Below, one piece after another: positions 1 through 8,795 of a stretch of DNA of 41,239 bases. Every line of letters begins with the position of its first letter. Position 1 is the first letter of the stretch. The translations under genes were made by a program, and so were the position numbers. Under the pieces are notes generated by a model. The model did no database searches, was not told where the DNA came from, and worked only from the letters and a program-made list of their open reading frames with translations. Source of the DNA: an uncultured Desulfosporosinus sp. (lineage in GTDB: Bacteria > Bacillota > Desulfitobacteriia > Desulfitobacteriales > Desulfitobacteriaceae); NCBI GenBank assembly GCA_927405585.1, contig CAKMJS010000037.1, positions 1 to 41,239 of the forward strand, in the 5' to 3' direction.

Positions 1-152
1 TATGTCGGGAACCCCGCCCTCTCACGAAGCAAGCTCTTAAGTCTTAGTTTGATCTGCGAGAGCAAGCAAGTGAGCGTTGTAACGCAAGTTCCCTAGTTTG
101 CTCGGCGTCGTAAGCACCGAGCGCTGTGTCACACAAGTCCCTGATCGCTGTG
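1..152. repeat. Degenerate direct repeats downstream of hisF
   Basis: Non-coding stretch after the his operon. Two 20-base direct copies of CGCTGTGTCAC(A/G)CAAGTCCC lie at 122-141 and 146-165, and a weaker relative is at 75-93. A short hairpin (GCTCGG/CCGAGC) lies at about 99-121. The second copy runs into hisF and supplies its stop codon. A related GCAAGTTCCCTGG sequence occurs at about 9947-9959. No clear terminator with a T-tract was found. Confidence 0.45.
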
Positions 153-917
153 TCACGCAAGTCCCCTGACTAGAATTCCCCGCTCCGCCAAATACCGCTT
201 GGCTTCCTCTATGCTGAACTCCTTATAGTGAAAAATCGAAGCAGCTAAGACGGCGTCCGCCTCCCCAAGAGTTAGCCCCTCCGCTAAATGCTCTAGCGTT
301 CCTACCCCACCACTGGCAATCACCGGCAGGGAGACCGCCCTACTCACAGCTCTAGTCAGTTCTAACTCATAACCGATTTTCGTCCCATCGCGGTCCATAG
401 AGGTTAAGAGAATTTCTCCTGCGCCGAGTGCTTCCGTTTCCGCAGCCCACTCCAAGACGTCCTTACCGGTCGCTGTTCTTCCTCCGTGAATATACACTTC
501 CCACTTGCCCGGTGCTGTTTTTCTAGCGTCAATGGCAACTACGATGCACTGGCTTCCGAAGGCATGCGCCCCTTCTTGAATCAGACCCGGAGTCTGAACC
601 GCCGAAGTGTTAAGGGCTATTTTGTCAGCTCCAGCTCTGAGCATTCGGCGTATATCCTCGATCGTCCGCAGCCCCCCTCCGATCGTGAACGGAATAAAGA
701 CTTGCTCAGCCGTTCGTCGTACTACATCGACCATTGTTTCGCGGTTATCTGATGAAGCGGTAATATCGAGGAAAATCAGTTCATCAGCGCCTTCACTGTC
801 ATAGAGGGCTGCTAGTTCTACTGGGTCCCCTGCATCACGCAACTGAACAAAGTTCGTTCCTTTAACCACTCGCCCGTCATGGACGTCTAAGCAGGGAATG
901 ATCCGCTTACTTAACAT
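153..917 (-). CDS. hisF: Imidazole glycerol phosphate synthase cyclase subunit HisF
   Basis: HisF is the cyclase half of IGP synthase. It uses ammonia delivered by HisH to convert PRFAR into imidazole glycerol phosphate and AICAR, in the cytoplasm. The 254-residue protein is normal length and shows the TIM-barrel family signatures: N-terminal RIIPCLDV with the catalytic Asp, [11 protein letters not shown], the phosphate-binding IGGGLRT, and ASGGVG near residue 200. It is the last gene of the his operon and overlaps the end of hisA by 11 bases. The last few codons (VRGLA) and the stop lie in a 20-base direct repeat, so the very C-terminus may have been re-made by repeat insertion. Confidence 0.97.
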   Translation of the reverse strand: MLSKRIIPCLDVHDGRVVKGTNFVQLRDAGDPVELAALYDSEGADELIFLDITASSDNRETMVDVVRRTAEQVFIPFTIGGGLRTIEDIRRMLRAGADKIALNTSAVQTPGLIQEGAHAFGSQCIVVAIDARKTAPGKWEVYIHGGRTATGKDVLEWAAETEALGAGEILLTSMDRDGTKIGYELELTRAVSRAVSLPVIASGGVGTLEHLAEGLTLGEADAVLAASIFHYKEFSIEEAKRYLAERGILVRGLA

Positions 918-1686
918 GACCTATCCCCCCGTCCCTACTCTCCCCATTGTGAGGGTTAAAACGAGCCGCCTCTAGTGCTTCCCTCAGGGTGAAGGCTCCG
1001 CTATAGAGCGCTTTTCCGGTGATTGCCCCTTCGAGGGAGACTCCCTTGAGCGCCTCAACTTGCAAGTCTCGCAGATCTTCCAAGGTGGTAATTCCACCAG
1101 AAGCAATTACGGATAAGCCTGTTTCCTGAGCCATCTGAACGGTGCTTTCAATATTTGGTCCTTGAAGCATTCCATCCCGTGCAATATCGGTGAAAACCAC
1201 ACTCTCGACTCCCATGGCTTTCATGGCCTTCCCTAAATCAATAGCCCGCATTTCTGTTGTTTCCGCCCAGCCCTGAACCGCGACCCAGCCATCCTTAGCA
1301 TCAATGCCTACGATGACTCGTTTTCCGTAGCGTCGTGCTGCTTCAGCCACCAGCTCCGGGTTTTTGACAGCGATCGTCCCTAGAATAACCCGTTCAACCC
1401 CTAACTCTAGGAGCTCCGTGATCCGCTCCATCGTGCGGATTCCGCCCCCCACCTGAATCTTCATCGCAACGCTCCCGACAATTCGTCGGATGATCTCATC
1501 ATTAACCGGTTTCCCAGTAAAAGCTCCATTCAGATCAACAATATGTAAATACTCGGCACCTTGACTCTCAAACTCGTTGGCTAAAGCCACGGGGTTATCG
1601 GAATAAACCGTGGAATCCTCCATCCGTCCCTGTAACAGGCGTACCGCTTTCCCCTCTTTGAGGTCAATGGCTGGAAAGAGCAGCAT
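907..1686 (-). CDS. hisA: ProFAR isomerase HisA
   Basis: HisA is a TIM-barrel Amadori isomerase that converts ProFAR to PRFAR in histidine synthesis. The sequence begins [17 protein letters not shown], with the catalytic Asp in PAIDL. It also has IVDLNGA, the phosphate-binding QVGGGIRT and the second catalytic Asp in FTDIARDG, followed by IASGGI. I start it at the ATG at 1686, giving 259 residues, because GGTGA lies 6 bases upstream; an ATG two codons earlier (1692) is possible but poorly spaced. It overlaps the hisH 3' end by 23 bases and hisF by 11, which suggests translational coupling. The C-terminal tail (about 20 residues rich in Gly, Asn and charged residues) is not part of the barrel. 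Confidence 0.96.
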   Translation of the reverse strand: MLLFPAIDLKEGKAVRLLQGRMEDSTVYSDNPVALANEFESQGAEYLHIVDLNGAFTGKPVNDEIIRRIVGSVAMKIQVGGGIRTMERITELLELGVERVILGTIAVKNPELVAEAARRYGKRVIVGIDAKDGWVAVQGWAETTEMRAIDLGKAMKAMGVESVVFTDIARDGMLQGPNIESTVQMAQETGLSVIASGGITTLEDLRDLQVEALKGVSLEGAITGKALYSGAFTLREALEAARFNPHNGESRDGGIGHVK

Positions 1687-2293
1687 AGTCATTCACCCAC
1701 TTTCCAAAATTCGTCAGGAGTTGAAGCCCCCAGGGACTTGATTTCTCAGGGTGAAACTGTGCTCCCCAGACATTATCTTTGCCGACGACCGCTGGAAAGA
1801 CTATGCCATAATCACTACTCGCTAAAATATCACGTTTATCATTGGGTAACGCATAATACGAATGCACGAAATAAAAATAGGATTCATTGGGAATCCCTTC
1901 TAGTAACTGAGAAGGTTGTTCGAGTATTATAGTGTTCCAGCCCATATGAGGAATCTTACCACCTGGTGGGAATTTTACAACCCGACCCGCTAGGAGTCCT
2001 AAGCCAGCATGCTCTCCATGCTCTTCTCCAACTTCAAAGAGAACCTGCATCCCTAGACAGATCCCCAAAAAAGGGCTACCGGAGCGGGCAAACTCGGTGA
2101 GAGGCAGAGTCCATCCTCCACTGTTTAAGGCTTCCATCGCATCGGCAAACGCCCCGACTCCAGGAAGTATGACTCCATCCACTCCGTTAAGGTCCTCTGG
2201 AGAGGTCATTATAGTTGCCTCAAAACCGACCTTTTCTAAGGCCTTTTCAACACTTCTTAAATTGCCCCGTCCATAATCTACAATCCCTATCAC
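1664..2293 (-). CDS. hisH: IGP synthase glutaminase subunit HisH
   Basis: HisH is the class I glutamine amidotransferase subunit of IGP synthase; it releases ammonia from glutamine for HisF. It shows IGIVDYGRGNLRSV at the N-terminus, the nucleophile elbow GICLGMQ with the catalytic Cys, and the His-Glu pair in QFHPEKS near the C-terminus. I choose the GTG start at 2293 (209 residues), since AAAGGAG lies about 9 bases upstream and the family begins exactly there. The longer open frame to 2353 would add 20 atypical residues inside hisB. The start is one base after the hisB stop codon. Confidence 0.96.
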   Translation of the reverse strand: MIGIVDYGRGNLRSVEKALEKVGFEATIMTSPEDLNGVDGVILPGVGAFADAMEALNSGGWTLPLTEFARSGSPFLGICLGMQVLFEVGEEHGEHAGLGLLAGRVVKFPPGGKIPHMGWNTIILEQPSQLLEGIPNESYFYFVHSYYALPNDKRDILASSDYGIVFPAVVGKDNVWGAQFHPEKSSPWGLQLLTNFGKWVNDYAALSSH

Positions 2294-2294
2294 G

Positions 2295-2879
2295 TTATAA
2301 AACTCCTTTAGTTGAAAGTATACCACTATACCGAGTGTTCTGGCGAAGAGCAAGGCCTAGGGCTCTTCCGACCCCTTTGAAGGCCGCTTCCATAATGTGA
2401 TGCCGGTTCTTCCCAGACAGTTGTCGGACATGTAGGGTGAGTCCGCTTTGCACCGCTAAGGCTCGAAAGAATTCCTCAGCCATTTCCACCGGAAACTCGC
2501 CGACCATACCGTCTGGGCAATCCACAGACCATACAAGGTAGGCACGATTTGATATGTCTAGCGCCACTTGTACCAGGGCTTCGTCCATAGGTAGAAGCGC
2601 CTCTCCGATTCGTTCGATTCCCACCTTATCACCGCAAGCTTCCCGCAACGCCTGTCCCAGTACGATACCACAATCTTCTATTGTGTGGTGCGCATCGACT
2701 TCTAAATCCCCGCTGGCTTGAAGGATGAGATCGATATAAGCAAATCGGGCAAAAGCTGTCAGCATATGATCAAAGAAGCCAATCCCAGTCTTAACTTGGG
2801 CTTCTCCCGTTCCGTCAAGGTTCAAGCGAACGCTGATCTCTGTTTCCTTGGTTTTCCGTTCTATATACGCTTGTCGCAT
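2295..2879 (-). CDS. hisB: Imidazoleglycerol-phosphate dehydratase HisB (monofunctional)
   Basis: HisB dehydrates imidazole glycerol phosphate to imidazole acetol phosphate. At 194 residues it is the monofunctional form, without the phosphatase domain of enterobacterial HisB. Metal-binding motifs typical of the family are visible: GFFDHML, DAHHTIED and, in the second half, GKNRHHIMEA with a paired His and Glu. GAGGAG lies 8 bases before the ATG. The start overlaps the hisC 3' end by 19 bases. Confidence 0.97.
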   Translation of the reverse strand: MRQAYIERKTKETEISVRLNLDGTGEAQVKTGIGFFDHMLTAFARFAYIDLILQASGDLEVDAHHTIEDCGIVLGQALREACGDKVGIERIGEALLPMDEALVQVALDISNRAYLVWSVDCPDGMVGEFPVEMAEEFFRALAVQSGLTLHVRQLSGKNRHHIMEAAFKGVGRALGLALRQNTRYSGILSTKGVL

Positions 2880-3958
2880 GGTATAGTCTCCTCACTGATC
2901 TCACGAATCGCTCGTAAGAATCCCTCGTTTTCGTCCGGCAGCCCTGCACTAATACGCAGACATTTTCCGAGCACGGGGAGCACACCCATGTTGCGGACCA
3001 GAAATCCCCTCTTCAACAATTCCGCTGCCCATCCATCGGGGTCCACTGGCTTAAAGAGGATAAAATTTGCCCACGTCGGATAGACCACGACGTCTGGAAT
3101 TTGAGCTAATCCCACCTGCAATTTATGAGTTTCTTCCTTGATCTGTTGAATTTGCGCTTGATACTCTGCTAAGTATTCTAAGGCCAGAATCCCTGCCTTT
3201 TGACTAAACGAATTGACATTGAACGGTGGCCTTACCTTATTGATGAGAGCAATGGTCTCCGGTTGTCCTAGCAAATAACCTAAGCGGAGTCCAGCCATAC
3301 CAAAGGATTTAGAGAAAGTTCGTAGGATCACCAAGTTAGGGTTGTTTTCAAGCTCGGGAATGAGAGTTTCCTCCGAAAACTCAGCGTACGCCTCATCAAC
3401 CACTACGATTTTACCACTTTCCCGTACCAGTCGGAGAATGTCTTCTCTTGGGAACAGTGAACCGGTGGGGTTATTGGGATTACAAATAATAACCACATGC
3501 GCTTCCGGGGAAAGGGCGGCCTCTAACATTTTCTCTGTGTCTAGAGCTAGACTATCTAGCAACGGAACTTCCACAACTGTGGTGTCTGTCAAGCGTGCGT
3601 AAATCTTATACATACCGAAGGTCGGGGGATGAATAATTAAGGATTTCCCCAAGCCACCAAAGGTGAGTAAAATAAGTTGAATCAATTCATCTGATCCGTT
3701 ACCTATTAGGACTCCATTTGGAGAGATTTTCGTATACGTCCCAATGGCGCTTTTGAGGTCCCCACCCATTCCATCCGGATAGCGGTTAAACGCTAATTTC
3801 TCGGCGAACAAGGACTCCTTCATCCCCAAGGGCCAAGGAAAAGGATTTTCATTCGCGTCGAGTTTAATGCACTCGGGCAGATGCTTAGTTTCATAAGGAA
3901 TGAGCTGCTGGACTGCAGGGCGAACTAAGCTCTCGGGGTTACTTAACACCTTTCCCAT
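2861..3958 (-). CDS. hisC: Histidinol-phosphate aminotransferase HisC
   Basis: HisC is a PLP-dependent fold-type I aminotransferase. It converts imidazole acetol phosphate and glutamate to histidinol phosphate. Family features in the 365 residues: LDANENPFPWP near the N-terminus, GNGSDELI for cofactor phosphate contacts, CNPNNPTG, VDEAYAEF (Asp for the pyridine nitrogen), and FSKSFGMAGLRLGY with the Schiff-base lysine at about residue 218. It lies between hisD (49-base gap) and hisB (19-base overlap). Broader aromatic or phenylalanine aminotransfer is possible in this family, but the operon points to histidine. Confidence 0.96.
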   Translation of the reverse strand: MGKVLSNPESLVRPAVQQLIPYETKHLPECIKLDANENPFPWPLGMKESLFAEKLAFNRYPDGMGGDLKSAIGTYTKISPNGVLIGNGSDELIQLILLTFGGLGKSLIIHPPTFGMYKIYARLTDTTVVEVPLLDSLALDTEKMLEAALSPEAHVVIICNPNNPTGSLFPREDILRLVRESGKIVVVDEAYAEFSEETLIPELENNPNLVILRTFSKSFGMAGLRLGYLLGQPETIALINKVRPPFNVNSFSQKAGILALEYLAEYQAQIQQIKEETHKLQVGLAQIPDVVVYPTWANFILFKPVDPDGWAAELLKRGFLVRNMGVLPVLGKCLRISAGLPDENEGFLRAIREISEETIPCDKRI

Positions 3959-4007
3959 CGTTTACCTCTCCCTTTCCGTTTAAAACTATTTCTTAATATT
4001 GAACAAA

Positions 4008-5285
4008 TTATTTAAACCTTACTTCCACGGCCCGGGCATGTGCTTCTAATCCCTCGCTGCGGGCGAGAAGGGCAATCTGCTTAGCATCCCTTTTCAAAGC
4101 TACTTCAGAATACCCGATTACACTGACCTTCTTCATGAACGTATCAACATTCAGCGGAGAGTAAAACCGAGCCGTTCCTCCGGTCGGTAAAACGTGATTG
4201 GGTCCCGCGAAGTAATCTCCGACGGGTTCTGGGGAATACCGCCCTAGAAAGACCGCCCCGACATTTCGGACTTGCCCTAACCAGGAATAAGGGTCTTCCA
4301 CGACCAGTTCAAAATGCTCAGGTGCAATTTTATTGGCCAAATCCATGCCTTCTTGCAGGTCCGAGACCAGAATTGCAGCCCCATAACTTTCCCAAGAAGC
4401 CCTTGCAATTTCGGCGCGAGGTAGGTCTTCGAGCTGACGCTCTACCGCTAATAATGTCTGCTCGAGAAGTTGACGAGAAGGGGAGACTACTATAGCAGAG
4501 GCTAAACGATCATGTTCAGCTTGGGAAAGCAAATCAGCGGCTAATTCATCTGATCGTCCACTCTCGTCGGCTAAGATTAATATTTCACTCGGTCCAGCCA
4601 ACATATCGATATCGACGATTCCAAACACTTGTTTTTTGGCTAAGGTCACGTAGATATTTCCCGGTCCAGTGATCTTGTCCACGGGAGAGATCGTCTCCGT
4701 CCCGAACGCCAGCACCCCAATCCCTTGAGCTCCTCCGACTTTGTAGACCTCCGTCACACCCGCTTCAGCTGCCGCCACCAACACTTCAGGCAGAAGTGTG
4801 CCATCCGCCCTTGGAGGGCTGACCATCACGATTTCTTTAACTCCGGCGACAACAGCAGGTAAAGCGTTCATCAAGACCGACGATGGATAGGAAGCCGTTC
4901 CTCCGGGAACGTAAATACCTACGCGCTTGAGTGGGAGTAAAAGTTGCCCTAGAATACTCCCGTCGGGATCCGGCTCTAACCACGAAGTTCGTTTCTGCTT
5001 CTCATGATAGCGCAGGATGTTCCTCTTCGCTGTGCGCATGGCTTCTAAAAAATCCTCACTCACGTCTTGATAGGCCCCTTGAATTTCTTCGTCGGTAACC
5101 TTCAAACCGCTTAATCGCAGGTTAATATGATCAAATTCCTCGGTCAGTTGATAGACCGCTTCTTCCCCATCCTCACGGACACGCTTGAGTATGTCAGAGA
5201 CACGTTGCTCTAGGGTCGCATCGTCGCCATACGATTTCCGAGTGAGACGGTTTAAATCAATGTCTTTTACGCTTTCAATCTTCAA
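4008..5285 (-). CDS. hisD: Histidinol dehydrogenase HisD
   Basis: HisD is a zinc enzyme that carries out the last two oxidations, L-histidinol to L-histidine with two NAD. The 425-residue length is normal. Recognisable segments are YVPGGTASYPSSVLMN, GGAQGIGVLAFGTETI, DKITGPGNIYVTLAKK, MLAGPSEILI, the catalytic Glu-His in IAPEHFEL, and GPNHVLPTGGTARF. The start is TTG at 5285, supported by GAGGGG 8 bases upstream. It is the second gene of the operon, 31 bases after hisG. Confidence 0.97.
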   Translation of the reverse strand: MKIESVKDIDLNRLTRKSYGDDATLEQRVSDILKRVREDGEEAVYQLTEEFDHINLRLSGLKVTDEEIQGAYQDVSEDFLEAMRTAKRNILRYHEKQKRTSWLEPDPDGSILGQLLLPLKRVGIYVPGGTASYPSSVLMNALPAVVAGVKEIVMVSPPRADGTLLPEVLVAAAEAGVTEVYKVGGAQGIGVLAFGTETISPVDKITGPGNIYVTLAKKQVFGIVDIDMLAGPSEILILADESGRSDELAADLLSQAEHDRLASAIVVSPSRQLLEQTLLAVERQLEDLPRAEIARASWESYGAAILVSDLQEGMDLANKIAPEHFELVVEDPYSWLGQVRNVGAVFLGRYSPEPVGDYFAGPNHVLPTGGTARFYSPLNVDTFMKKVSVIGYSEVALKRDAKQIALLARSEGLEAHARAVEVRFK

Positions 5286-5316
5286 CGATTTCGCCCCTCA
5301 TTCTGTTCTGCCTTAC

Positions 5317-5997
5317 TTACTTGGCCAAGACGCCCACTTGCAAGTCTTCACGTAAACGCTCTACTAAATTCTTAATTCGCTCATATTTCATGCGATAGGC
5401 TACACGGTTAGCGATTAAGCGCGATGTTGCCTCAAGAATCGGAGCAACCTCGATCAAGTGGTTCTGTTTAAGGGTTTTACCTGTCGAAACAATATCCACA
5501 ATCATTTCTGCTAGTCCAACGCAAGGAGCAAGCTCAATATTTCCATGCAGTTTTATTGGATGAACCTGCATGCCCAGTCCACTAAAAAAAGCCTCAGCGA
5601 CACGAGGAAACTTCGTAGCCACCCGTTGATGGTTCAGCCCACTTAAATCATAGTCTCCACTCGGAAGCTTAGGCGGGACGCTCGCCTCTGGCATGGCCAC
5701 CACAAAACGACAATAACCAAATCGAAGGTCCAATAATTCCGCCACATCCTTGTTCTCTTCCAACAAAGTGTCTTTCCCTGCAATGCCAAGATCTGCCGCC
5801 CCATATTCAACGAACGTCGGAATATCCGTTGCTCGGCAAATAATGATCTTAACTTTACTCTCAGGAAGATCATAAAACAGTTTCCGAGATTGTTCCGTAA
5901 CATGGCTACATTCTATCCCCATACGACTCAACAATTGGATTGAGTCGATTAGCAACTTTCCTTTAGGTAACGCTATCGTCAAGAAATCTCGTTCCAC
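5317..5997 (-). CDS. hisG: ATP phosphoribosyltransferase HisG, short form
   Basis: HisG catalyses the first, committed step: ATP plus PRPP gives phosphoribosyl-ATP. At 226 residues it is the short form, which lacks the C-terminal ACT-like regulatory domain and needs HisZ; a hisZ gene is present at 10216-11424. Motifs: IALPKGKLL at the N-terminus, [11 protein letters not shown], and the PRPP loop in [13 protein letters not shown] near residue 170. The start is GTG at 5997 with AAAGGGG 8 bases upstream. It is the first gene of the his operon, with its own promoter (6102-6130) about 100 bases ahead. Confidence 0.97.
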   Translation of the reverse strand: MERDFLTIALPKGKLLIDSIQLLSRMGIECSHVTEQSRKLFYDLPESKVKIIICRATDIPTFVEYGAADLGIAGKDTLLEENKDVAELLDLRFGYCRFVVAMPEASVPPKLPSGDYDLSGLNHQRVATKFPRVAEAFFSGLGMQVHPIKLHGNIELAPCVGLAEMIVDIVSTGKTLKQNHLIEVAPILEATSRLIANRVAYRMKYERIKNLVERLREDLQVGVLAK

Positions 5998-6101
5998 TAG
6001 GTTAACCCCTTTCTATATCCCTGAAAACTAAAGCCAAGATGAGAGAAGAGAGATTATTTATTGTTCATCGCTTTAGTTAGTTAAAGTATTAACATATTAG
6101 T
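5998..6101 (-). promoter_or_regulatory. hisG 5' leader with inverted repeat
   Basis: Predicted untranslated leader of the his operon, about 100 nt. It contains a perfect 9-base inverted repeat, AACTAAAGC/GCTTTAGTT (6026-6034 and 6070-6078), separated by 35 bases. No run of His codons, no T-box consensus and no adjoining T-tract terminator was found, so any regulatory role is unproven. Confidence 0.35.
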
Positions 6102-6130
6102 ATTATAGCAACGACCGATTATTCTGGCAA
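6102..6130 (-). promoter_or_regulatory. Sigma-A promoter of the his operon
   Basis: On the minus strand TTGCCA (6130-6125) is followed by 17 bases and a perfect TATAAT (6107-6102). It sits about 105 bases ahead of hisG and after the terminator at 6217-6267, so the his operon is separated from the bla pair. Confidence 0.7.
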
Positions 6131-6216
6131 CCCCTTAATGCAAATAAAGCTATTAACCTTACTTCTGCGCCAGATAACGATTTCTTCCAACGGGATCTGG
6201 TTTGATAATAACTGAG

Positions 6217-6267
6217 ATCACAAAAACACCAGCAATCTATCAACTGAGACGCTGGTGCTTTTGTGAT
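6217..6267 (-). terminator. Hairpin terminator after the BlaR1-like gene
   Basis: Near-perfect 17-base inverted repeat, arms 6217-6233 and 6251-6267 (one mismatch), with A/T-rich stem bases that give a T-run on the minus strand. It starts 11 bases past the end of the BlaR1-like gene and precedes the his promoter. Confidence 0.7.
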
Positions 6268-6277
6268 TTGAATAAGG

Positions 6278-8197
6278 TCACATACTTTCGAATAGGCCCA
6301 GTGTCAAATTCTTTGCACCGACCTTGTTTGGCTCAAACCATACACCCACTATTTTGTCATTATATATTAGAAAAAAGGCATTTAACCCATACGGAGAATC
6401 AGTTGTTGCCTCGAGTCCACAGGTTAATATCGTAACTTTTTGTCCCAGATACATAGAAAAATCAAACTCATTTCGCTTAGATAGTTCATTTTTCTCCCTG
6501 AGTAATTCCCCAATCTTAACCTCGTTACGCACTGTGTCGAAACTATTGGGTAGCTGAATTTCGGCGCCTGCTAAATTACCGCCACCTGTTTCGTTGGATA
6601 TATTATATCCGTGATCTTTGAGATACTCCAGCATAAGCGCTGTGGTATTAACCTCGTTTTCTGCTGGGGGTGTCAAATTTTCATTAATCCAATTCACATC
6701 GAACCAATCGTTTTCTATCTTCCATTGAGCATTTTCTTTTACTAAGGTGATCTGACCAGTTTCATTGACGACCGAATTGCTACCGTTAGCTGATAACACA
6801 TTGATGTCTAAGTCATAATCAAAGACCAATTTGTTCTTTTCCTCGCTAACTAACTTCTTAAACTGGATATCCTTAAACTGTAAGTTGAATTTTCTATGAT
6901 AGGCTTCTTGACTTGGTAGCAGTATAACACGATTCGTTATAAATTTATTAAACCCATTTTGGGTAAAAAATATATTATATTCATCAGAGGCTTGGACTAT
7001 AGCTTCCATATCAATTGCGTCATACGAAACAGAATAAAGCTTAGACTTATACTCTTTGACAACGGCCTGTGCTTCGTTTTCCGGGTTAGTCGAACTGGTG
7101 AACACCGCGGAGGCAATTAACACGACCACTAGCAAACCTAGCACTGACCATTTAACGGAACTGCGCCTAGAATCTTTAATCATGGTTAACCTTCTCTTGA
7201 TTTGGGATTTTGAGCCAGATAAACTTGCTAACCCAGCCAAGCGGGGAGTGTTCGAGTATGTTTCGACCAGTTTAATGAGCGTATAAGCATAGTCTGTACT
7301 CTGTATCGAATCAATTCGTTTCATGGCTAAAGCGTCACAAGATATTTCCTGATCCTCCCTCATTCGGTAGAAAGCGTACCAAATTAACGGGTTAAACCAA
7401 TGGATGATCACTAAGACTTGGGTTAACCAATTTATCATGATATCTTTGCGCTTGAAATGCAATAACTCATGTGAAAATATATGCTTTAGTTGTTCTAAAC
7501 TAAATGTTTTCTCAATTCCAATAGATAACAATAACCTTGGATGGATGAAGCCCAATAAAGAAGGGCTGTTTACATGCCTCGTGCTAAGCAGTGGAATTTC
7601 ATTTTTCACTTTTAGTTGGAGTTTAAGTTGATTAAAAACCGCGATTAGCTTGGAATCAGTGACTAAATTATGTTCTATCTTATTATAGAACCGAACGTTT
7701 ACAATGACTGTAATACTCGTAAAAATCAAAATTCCTAGTAACCATATCAAAAATGCCAGTTTATAGATGAACGGCGAGATGGCAAAGGGTACAACATCCT
7801 TATTACTTTTTAGCTGCGGATCCGTTCCTAAGAAACCACTGTCGGTACTACTACCCTCCACAACGGTAGTTTGTTCAAGGTCCGATTGTTTCGTATCAAT
7901 CACCGATGCTTGTGGTTGAGTTTGTGTCGTACGGTTGGCAATGGGAGCAATAATTTGTTGCATATAAGATGAATTAATTAAATTATTTACAGAAACTGGA
8001 CTACTGGGTGTCCAGGGTAAAACCAACGCAATAATCAAAACTGACCAAAGCATATACTGGAAGTGTGCTCCCATTCTGTGTCTAAGGACATATTTCACGG
8101 CAAGCAGAAAAACAATGAGGACGCTGGCTTTGGCTGACGTTGTTAAAACCCAGTTAAAAAGACTACTATAATTTGCTTGCAATAGTGTCATCAGCAT
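6278..8197 (-). CDS. BlaR1-like M56 membrane metallopeptidase with a non-penicillin-binding C-terminal sensor
   Basis: A 639-residue integral membrane protein, the partner of the BlaI-type repressor 5 bases upstream. The N-terminal half has membrane segments at about 20-40, 45-62 and 145-168, then a peptidase M56 domain with the zinc motif HELLH at 243-247 and REDQEISCDA at about 280-289. A further segment follows at about 349-367. In the BlaR1/MecR1 paradigm, ligand binding outside activates this protease, which inactivates the repressor. The extracytoplasmic part (about 370-639) has no SxxK or KTG motif. It reads instead as an NTF2-like segment followed by a DUF4830-like segment (from about 529: LEYLKDHGY, then SMYLGQKVTI and NDKIVGVWFE). 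The ligand is therefore unlikely to be a beta-lactam; the fold names are from memory. A terminator follows directly. Confidence 0.85.
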   Translation of the reverse strand: MLMTLLQANYSSLFNWVLTTSAKASVLIVFLLAVKYVLRHRMGAHFQYMLWSVLIIALVLPWTPSSPVSVNNLINSSYMQQIIAPIANRTTQTQPQASVIDTKQSDLEQTTVVEGSSTDSGFLGTDPQLKSNKDVVPFAISPFIYKLAFLIWLLGILIFTSITVIVNVRFYNKIEHNLVTDSKLIAVFNQLKLQLKVKNEIPLLSTRHVNSPSLLGFIHPRLLLSIGIEKTFSLEQLKHIFSHELLHFKRKDIMINWLTQVLVIIHWFNPLIWYAFYRMREDQEISCDALAMKRIDSIQSTDYAYTLIKLVETYSNTPRLAGLASLSGSKSQIKRRLTMIKDSRRSSVKWSVLGLLVVVLIASAVFTSSTNPENEAQAVVKEYKSKLYSVSYDAIDMEAIVQASDEYNIFFTQNGFNKFITNRVILLPSQEAYHRKFNLQFKDIQFKKLVSEEKNKLVFDYDLDINVLSANGSNSVVNETGQITLVKENAQWKIENDWFDVNWINENLTPPAENEVNTTALMLEYLKDHGYNISNETGGGNLAGAEIQLPNSFDTVRNEVKIGELLREKNELSKRNEFDFSMYLGQKVTILTCGLEATTDSPYGLNAFFLIYNDKIVGVWFEPNKVGAKNLTLGLFESM

Positions 8198-8202
8198 CTT
8201 TT

Positions 8203-8577
8203 TCAGTCCTTTCTTGCTTCAAGGAGCTGTTTAAGTTCTTCAATGTCGTCTGGAGAGAGTTTTTCTTCTTGTAGAAACGTAACGAGCATAGGCTTTAGTG
8301 CACCACCAAAAACTCGAGTAAGAAATGACTTACTCTCTGCTCTTATACACTCTTCCTCCGCTACTAATGGATAGTAGGTATATAACCTTCCTTCTTCTTT
8401 ATAGCCGAGTGCTCCTTTTTTAACCAACCTCCCGATTAATGTCTTAACGGTGTTTGGTTTCCAGTCAGTAGTCTGTTCTAAATCCTTAACAATTTCGTTT
8501 GCAGTACATGCTGATTTCAGCCAACAGATCTTCATGACTTGCCATTCTGCATCGGAAATATTCGGTGTTTCTAACAC
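8203..8577 (-). CDS. BlaI/MecI-family winged-helix repressor
   Basis: A 124-residue repressor of the BlaI/MecI/CopY family (Penicillinase_R). It has a winged-helix N-terminal domain (ISDAEWQVMKICW, then WKPNTVKTLIGRLVKKGAL with the recognition helix, then the wing GRLYTYYPLV) and a C-terminal dimerisation helix region. I place the start at GTG 8577, because AAGGAGGT lies 8 bases upstream and this matches normal family length. The longer frame to 8652 runs back across the promoter. It is followed after 5 bases by the BlaR1-like sensor, and probably represses this two-gene operon through the palindrome at 8601-8640. Confidence 0.9.
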   Translation of the reverse strand: MLETPNISDAEWQVMKICWLKSACTANEIVKDLEQTTDWKPNTVKTLIGRLVKKGALGYKEEGRLYTYYPLVAEEECIRAESKSFLTRVFGGALKPMLVTFLQEEKLSPDDIEELKQLLEARKD

Positions 8578-8600
8578 GGTCGACACCTCCTTGCCACTAT

Positions 8601-8640
8601 GTTTACAAATGTAGTTACTAACTACATTACATGTGTAAAC
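8601..8640 (-). promoter_or_regulatory. BlaI-type nested palindromic operator
   Basis: A perfect 9-base inverted repeat ATGTAGTTA/TAACTACAT (8609-8617 and 8619-8627) is nested in an outer repeat GTTTACA/TGTAAAC (8601-8607 and 8634-8640). On the minus strand it contains TACACATGTA and TACATTTGTA, the TACA-N2-TGTA pattern typical of BlaI/MecI sites. It overlaps the -10 and spacer of the promoter. Confidence 0.8.
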
Positions 8641-8652
8641 GTCAACTGTCAA
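8624..8652 (-). promoter_or_regulatory. Promoter of the blaI-blaR1-like operon
   Basis: On the minus strand a perfect TTGACA (8652-8647), 17 bases, then TAATGT (8629-8624). It lies inside the operator, as expected for auto-repression. The gene start at 8577 is about 40 bases downstream. Confidence 0.75.
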
Positions 8653-8690
8653 GGAAAATTAATAACTAGAGCCTATTGTGATTTCCACAA

Positions 8691-8729
8691 AAAAACGGAG
8701 ATGCCCTCATTGTGAGCATTTCCGTTTTT
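8691..8729 (-). terminator. Terminator after the phosphofructokinase gene
   Basis: Inverted repeat AAAAACGGAGATGC (8691-8704) and GCATTTCCGTTTTT (8716-8729), one mismatch, with seven T residues after the stem on the minus strand. It separates pfk from the bla promoter. Confidence 0.8.
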
Positions 8730-8795
8730 CGTATCGTTTCTTTTATTTAGAATACACTCTGTAGCGTTTGGCTATTAAGTAGTGAATAAATTTCA

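Noticed and set aside
5998-6101. T-box or His-leader attenuator before hisG
   Set aside because: No T-box sequence, no string of His codons and no T-tailed terminator; only one 9-base inverted repeat.
6278-8197. True beta-lactam sensor BlaR1
   Set aside because: No SxxK or KTG active-site motifs in the extracytoplasmic region and no beta-lactamase gene near.
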